From NCBI GenBank assembly GCA_017544005.1, contig JAFYEZ010000005.1:22047-86046 (forward strand): 64,000 nt of DNA, given 5' to 3'. Of this stretch, positions 60,967 to 64,000 are shown in pieces. The notes beneath the pieces are model-generated. The model saw only the letters and a list, made by a program, of their open reading frames with translations, made no database searches and had not been told where the DNA came from. Source of the stretch: Bacteroidales bacterium. GTDB lineage: Bacteria > Bacteroidota > Bacteroidia > Bacteroidales > UBA932. Positions within the stretch are counted from its first letter, which is position 1; every line of letters begins with the position of its first letter. The position numbers were made by a program, and so were the translations under genes.

Positions 60967-61308
60967 GTGGAAGTCACCAATCTGCTGGAGATTCACTCCC
61001 GGGAGGAACTCTATCGCTGGTATCAGGAGAACCACGGCAGGGTCTCCTGCTTCTGGCTACGGGTCAACCGTTCCCCGGCGCCCTACCCAGGCGTAATCCG
61101 CTACGAGGACGCCGTAGAGGTCGCCCTCTGCTTCGGCTGGATCGACAGCACCCTGAAACGGATCGACGACGGGAAACCCGTCCAGCGCTTTACGCCCCGC
61201 CGCAAGGGAAGCCCCTGGAGCGAGAGCAACATCGCCCGCTGCCGCCGCCTGACCGCATCCGGCGAGATGACTCCCGCCGGACTCGAAGCCCTGGGCGACC
61301 GCGGCTAG
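60967..61308 (+). CDS. YdeI/OmpD-associated family protein, short form
   Basis: A 113-residue protein starting with GTG, 2 bases after the ACP gene. The N-terminal YdeI-type core is clear: RYEDAVEVALCFGWIDSTLKRIDDG then RFTPRRKGSPWSESN. Relatives are usually about 190 residues with a C-terminal helical part; this one stops after LEALGDRG, so it appears C-terminally truncated. Function of the family is poorly known (some members are annotated as bacteriocin-protection). Confidence 0.78.
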   Translation: MEVTNLLEIHSREELYRWYQENHGRVSCFWLRVNRSPAPYPGVIRYEDAVEVALCFGWIDSTLKRIDDGKPVQRFTPRRKGSPWSESNIARCRRLTASGEMTPAGLEALGDRG

Positions 61309-61318
61309 GTTTTCCCTG

Positions 61319-62344
61319 CTAAGGGCAGCATATGGAGCGTCCGGCAGAGTAAACGGCGTCTGCTATAGCCTCTTCCACCAAACTGGCCGAAAGGGCTCCC
61401 ACGGCATCCAGGTTGGCCGGTACTTTTTCTTCATCAGGTCCGACGGAGATGGCATAAACGGTGTCTCCATCGGCCGTGGTAAAGGCGGGATTAATACTTC
61501 TTGCAAGGCCGGCCGATGCCATCTGGGAGAGGTGCTTGAGCTGGGCAGGGGTGAAATCCCCGTTGGTGAATACGGCTACAAGGGTGGTGTTTGTGGTGCC
61601 GGAGGGCGTGCTGATAAACAGGTTCTCTTCGGCTGTCTGAAGCAGGGTAGTGTAGGAATCGGCCTCCTTGGATTGCATTCCGGCTATTTTCTTTCCCTGG
61701 TAATAGATGTCTCCGTAACTGTTCAGGACCACGGCTACTCCTATCTGGAGAGACCCCATCTGAACGGCGGCATACCCGATGCCGGCTTTCTGGGCCAGGG
61801 CCATTCCGGCTGCTTTCCCTACGGTGGCACCTGTCCCGGCACCTACGCTTCCGCTACGGGGATCGTTGGCCGCAAATGAGGCCTCACAGGCCGTATAGCC
61901 CATCTTTTCGTCTGGCCGAACAGTGGCGCTTCGATACCCCAGGTCGTATATGCAACTTTGGCATACGAGGGGTACCAGGGCGATGCCGGTCTCGTATCCC
62001 ACACCGTGCTCTTCCAGGCAGCGCGCTACGCCGCCCGATGCCGCCAGTCCATAGGCCGATCCTCCCGAGAAGACTAGAGCATTGAACGGGTGGTTCCGTT
62101 CTACAGCAATCACTTCCGTTTCCCTGGATGCCGGACCGCCGCCAAAGATTTCTACCGCTGCACGTCCCGGAACTGTAAAGCGGAACACCGTCACGCCCGT
62201 TCCCGCCGCCTCATCCTGAACATTTCCAACGCTGACTCCCCGAATATCCGAGAAGGGGATGGTCTTCAGGTTGGAAACCTGTCCCTGTGCCATAAGGGCC
62301 GATACCAGCAGTATTCCTATAAAGGTCGATAGAATTCTTTTCAT
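61319..62344 (-). CDS. P1-family (S58, DmpA-like) peptidase, exported
   Basis: A 341-residue protein with a signal peptide (MKRILSTFIGILLVSALMAQG). The S58 fold begins FSDIRGVSVGNVQD, with NALVFSGGSAYGLAA, VGAGTGATVGK and the autoprocessing/nucleophile region around GTTNTTLVAV. Family members are Ntn-like aminopeptidases that self-cleave into two chains. The start is the ATG at 62344; upstream codons in the same frame cover the promoter and noncoding repeats. Substrate unknown. Confidence 0.9.
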   Translation of the reverse strand: MKRILSTFIGILLVSALMAQGQVSNLKTIPFSDIRGVSVGNVQDEAAGTGVTVFRFTVPGRAAVEIFGGGPASRETEVIAVERNHPFNALVFSGGSAYGLAASGGVARCLEEHGVGYETGIALVPLVCQSCIYDLGYRSATVRPDEKMGYTACEASFAANDPRSGSVGAGTGATVGKAAGMALAQKAGIGYAAVQMGSLQIGVAVVLNSYGDIYYQGKKIAGMQSKEADSYTTLLQTAEENLFISTPSGTTNTTLVAVFTNGDFTPAQLKHLSQMASAGLARSINPAFTTADGDTVYAISVGPDEEKVPANLDAVGALSASLVEEAIADAVYSAGRSICCP

Positions 62345-62363
62345 GGCGAATAAATCTAATAGA

Positions 62364-62371
62364 CAAAGATA
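62364..62371 (-). promoter_or_regulatory. -7 promoter element of the S58 peptidase gene
   Basis: The minus strand reads TATCTTTG, 19 bases before the ATG. Confidence 0.7.
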
Positions 62372-62557
62372 CGTATTTATTAGAAATGAGATCGCCACTC
62401 GCACCGGGGCGACACACCCTCGCCGGGGACTCCGTTCGCTCCGCTCACTCCGGACTCTCGCACATACCCAAATGCGAACGCGCTGCGTTCGCAATTGAAC
62501 TGGACACAGTACAGGACACTGATACAGATTTCCGACCCGGATAAACGGGAGTATTAT

Positions 62558-62584
62558 GAGCTGGAGGCCGGCGGGGAGCCAGCG
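62558..62584 (-). pseudogene. 27-bp fragment of a MutT-like gene
   Basis: Matches 63619-63645 at 26 of 27 positions. On the minus strand it reads RWLPAGLQL in frame with the intact gene's RWLPADLQL. Neighbouring bases do not align well, suggesting a remnant of a decayed copy or a recombination scar. Confidence 0.45.
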
Positions 62585-62825
62585 CGATCCGACGGAGGCG
62601 CGATGCGGGAGCGGTGGGCACCGGAGCAAAGGCGGAGAGTCGAGCAGGCTGGGATGCCGCCGTCCCGTGCGAGAACTTGTCTGACGACCGTTAGGCGGCG
62701 AAGCCGACTAAAAGGGAGGAGTTTCGAGCAAGGCGGCAGCCGTCTGCGAGCAGCCTTTGCGACACTGTGCCCCCTGCCCCGCATCCGCTCCGGCGGAATA
62801 GTTTGCACTGGTACGGATGAATACG

Positions 62826-62833
62826 TATCTTTG
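62826..62833 (+). promoter_or_regulatory. -7 promoter element of the orphan AT-rich gene
   Basis: TATCTTTG; the resulting leader of about 160 bases contains two hairpins (CTTTCG/CGAAAG near 62898 and TACGTTCAC/GTGAATGTA at 62951-62970). Confidence 0.5.
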
Positions 62834-62995
62834 CTACACGCAAGAACCTGGTCGTCGAATCGGCCGGTATCGAAATCAGGAGCAGTAAGCCTTTCGCTTC
62901 TCGAAAGCGGCTCCCTTCACAATTATCTCTATCTAAAAACCTGAGAACAATACGTTCACTCGTGAATGTATTTTCTCTCAATCAATTGTATATCT

Positions 62996-63400
62996 ATGGT
63001 AATCCCGACTGGAAACAAACAGGAAGACATAATCACCCGAAGAAAAATCATTTCTAATTATTATAGAGAATGGAGAATAGCCAATCCGTCTTTAAAGCGT
63101 TTCAACCTTTCTTTGAAAGAGTACATCAACATCCGCTTTGTCTCTGTCACTGAAACATGCACGCATGCATCCAGATCTTATCTTTCTACGCTTGCAGTTC
63201 TTCAACTCGATGCGATTTTGACCAATGCAAAGAAGATCGGAGAAGATCCAGCTAAAGACAATGCAAATCAAAAGCCATTCAACAAGATAATAATTATGCG
63301 CTACGACTGTCCTGGAATTGGATCTGTGAGGATGACCGTTGGAATAAGGCGAAGCAATCACGAAAAGGTCCAATACTGCATAACTGCTATTGAAGGATAA
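62996..63400 (+). CDS. Hypothetical protein, AT-rich orphan
   Basis: A 134-residue protein with ordinary composition (Lys/Ile/Asn-rich, basic N-terminus RRKIISNYYREWR, a Thr/Ala-rich centre, ending VQYCITAIEG), clearly coding in character. I do not recognise a domain. Its base composition is much more AT-rich than the rest of the window, suggesting recent transfer. The ATG at 62996 is preferred to the one at 62966, which lies inside a stable hairpin. A terminator follows immediately. Confidence 0.7.
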   Translation: MVIPTGNKQEDIITRRKIISNYYREWRIANPSLKRFNLSLKEYINIRFVSVTETCTHASRSYLSTLAVLQLDAILTNAKKIGEDPAKDNANQKPFNKIIIMRYDCPGIGSVRMTVGIRRSNHEKVQYCITAIEG

Positions 63401-63403
63401 AGA

Positions 63404-63430
63404 AAAGGATGCTCCGAAAAGCATCCTTTA
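63404..63430 (+). terminator. Rho-independent terminator of the orphan gene
   Basis: AAAGGATGCT-CCGAAA-AGCATCCTTT directly after the stop codon; the T-tract is short. Confidence 0.75.
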
Positions 63431-63579
63431 AACTTGCCCCAAGAAAACGCGATAGATTTTTACCCGAAGGTGAGGCTCGAGGCGGGGACTTTGCACTTCG
63501 CGAATTACCTCATCGTAGCCGCGGCTTATTTCTCGAGACAAAAGTAATGCTTTTCTTTGATTCTGCAAACAATCCTTCG

Positions 63580-63936
63580 TCAGATTCCTTCTGAGAGGAG
63601 CGCACGCAGCGGGGGAAGGAGCTGGAGGTCGGCGGGGAGCCAGCGGACAGAGTCGAGATCGGCGGGGCTGAGCCAACGGGCCGCTTCGTGCTCGTTCAGG
63701 TGGAGGTCGCCGACGAGCGCACTGAGATAGCAGTGCATCGTCAGGTGAAAATCGGGATAATCCCATTCGATGGTCCGGAAGAAGCGCTCAACCCGGATAT
63801 CGGCCGAGAGCTCTTCACGGATCTCGCGGACCAGGGCTGCTTCCGGTGTTTCGCCCGGTTCCATCTTTCCGCCCGGGAAATAGATGCATTTCCTACTATC
63901 TTGTAAATCAAGCAGATAGCAGTTATACTCTTTCAT
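63580..63936 (-). CDS. MutT-type NUDIX hydrolase with replaced N-terminus
   Basis: A 118-residue frame. The NUDIX box is complete: GGKMEPGETPEAALVREIREEL, and the downstream WDYPDFHLTMHCYLSAL matches 8-oxo-dGTP diphosphatases. Ahead of FPGGK, however, only 20 unrelated residues encoded by AT-rich DNA are found, where MutT has about 35 residues forming the first strands. Homology ends abruptly at about 63880, so the 5' end seems cut by inserted sequence; the gene is probably inactive or altered. The start at 63936 is nominal. Confidence 0.65.
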   Translation of the reverse strand: MKEYNCYLLDLQDSRKCIYFPGGKMEPGETPEAALVREIREELSADIRVERFFRTIEWDYPDFHLTMHCYLSALVGDLHLNEHEAARWLSPADLDSVRWLPADLQLLPPLRALLSEGI

Positions 63937-63939
63937 TTT

Positions 63940-63976
63940 TGTCCCCGTAGTGTCCCCATAATGGGTTCGGGGACAA
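63940..63976. repeat. GTCCCC inverted/direct repeats near the window end
   Basis: Two direct GTCCCC copies (63941, 63952) and an inverted GGGGAC (63970) in an otherwise AT-rich stretch just upstream of the broken NUDIX gene; possibly the end of a mobile element. Confidence 0.45.
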
Positions 63977-64000
63977 TTTTTTGACGAGTGCATCAGTGAG

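Larger units (their letters stand above)
62345..62995. other. 650-base stretch without a convincing gene
   Basis: Contains the S58 peptidase promoter, a perfect hairpin (GCGAACGC-GCT-GCGTTCGC at 62474-62492), a fragment matching the NUDIX gene (62558-62584), several GC-rich repeats and a promoter for the next gene. The open frames across it have low-complexity Arg/Pro/Ser translations and no recognisable domain, so I do not call them. Confidence 0.6.

Noticed and set aside
62495-62944. 149-codon rightward frame in the noncoding stretch
   Set aside because: Arg/Ser/Pro-rich, crosses repeats and the promoter of the next gene, no recognisable domain.

Overview
The window looks like a GC-rich chromosomal segment from the order Bacteroidales. 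Evidence: a TAnnTTTG -7 promoter element lies upstream of most operons; Shine-Dalgarno sequences are scarce; lipoproteins have short lipoboxes; there is a SusC/TonB-like outer-membrane barrel; and a Bacteroidetes-style DksA homologue is present. A Rikenellaceae/Alistipes-like gut bacterium is my best guess, but the genus is inference only.

Layout. 1-12.5 kb: polA, a small lipoprotein, a cation-efflux pump, tRNA-Leu with a tandem repeat, tpiA plus a secreted hydrolase, a coupled TPR/outer-membrane pair, and divergent ftsE-nth. 12.5-17.5 kb: a leftward gene set for an Ntn hydrolase, MsrA and a lipoprotein amidotransferase, then a TonB-receptor-like barrel. 17.6-23.4 kb: a patatin phospholipase, a dense stem-loop cluster ending at tRNA-Ser, lspA, dksA and ileS. 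23.6-28.8 kb: a compact accessory cassette comprising a 51-residue membrane peptide, a C39-peptidase ABC exporter, two tiny double-glycine precursor peptides, a TolC-like channel and an HlyD/MacA-like adaptor. It is followed by tsaB. 29.5-39.5 kb: housekeeping operons (greA-HIT-lipoprotein; O-methyltransferase; dnaX-lptB; engB-prs-nadE; xseA-xseB-ribF). 39.7-54.6 kb: the division and cell-wall (dcw) cluster mraZ-rsmH-ftsL-ftsI-murE-mraY-murD-ftsW-murG-murC-ftsQ-ftsA-ftsZ, continuing as gltX-rpiB-truB. 57.5-61.3 kb: a small outer-membrane protein, then a cassette of GNAT-like protein, AMP-ligase and acyl carrier protein. 61.3-64 kb: an S58 peptidase, a structured stretch with no convincing gene, an AT-rich orphan gene, and a MutT-type NUDIX gene whose 5' end looks replaced by foreign sequence.

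The most interesting element is the 23.6-28.8 kb cassette. Its two precursors (64 and 57 residues) each carry a 24-residue leader ending in GG. Each is followed by a Cys-free, helix-prone core with a GxxxG motif, the hallmark of class IIb two-peptide bacteriocins. The linked exporter has an intact C39 catalytic triad to remove such leaders, and a periplasmic adaptor and outer-membrane channel complete an export route suited to a Gram-negative cell. No modifying enzymes are present, so the product is probably an unmodified secreted peptide pair. The first gene may encode immunity.
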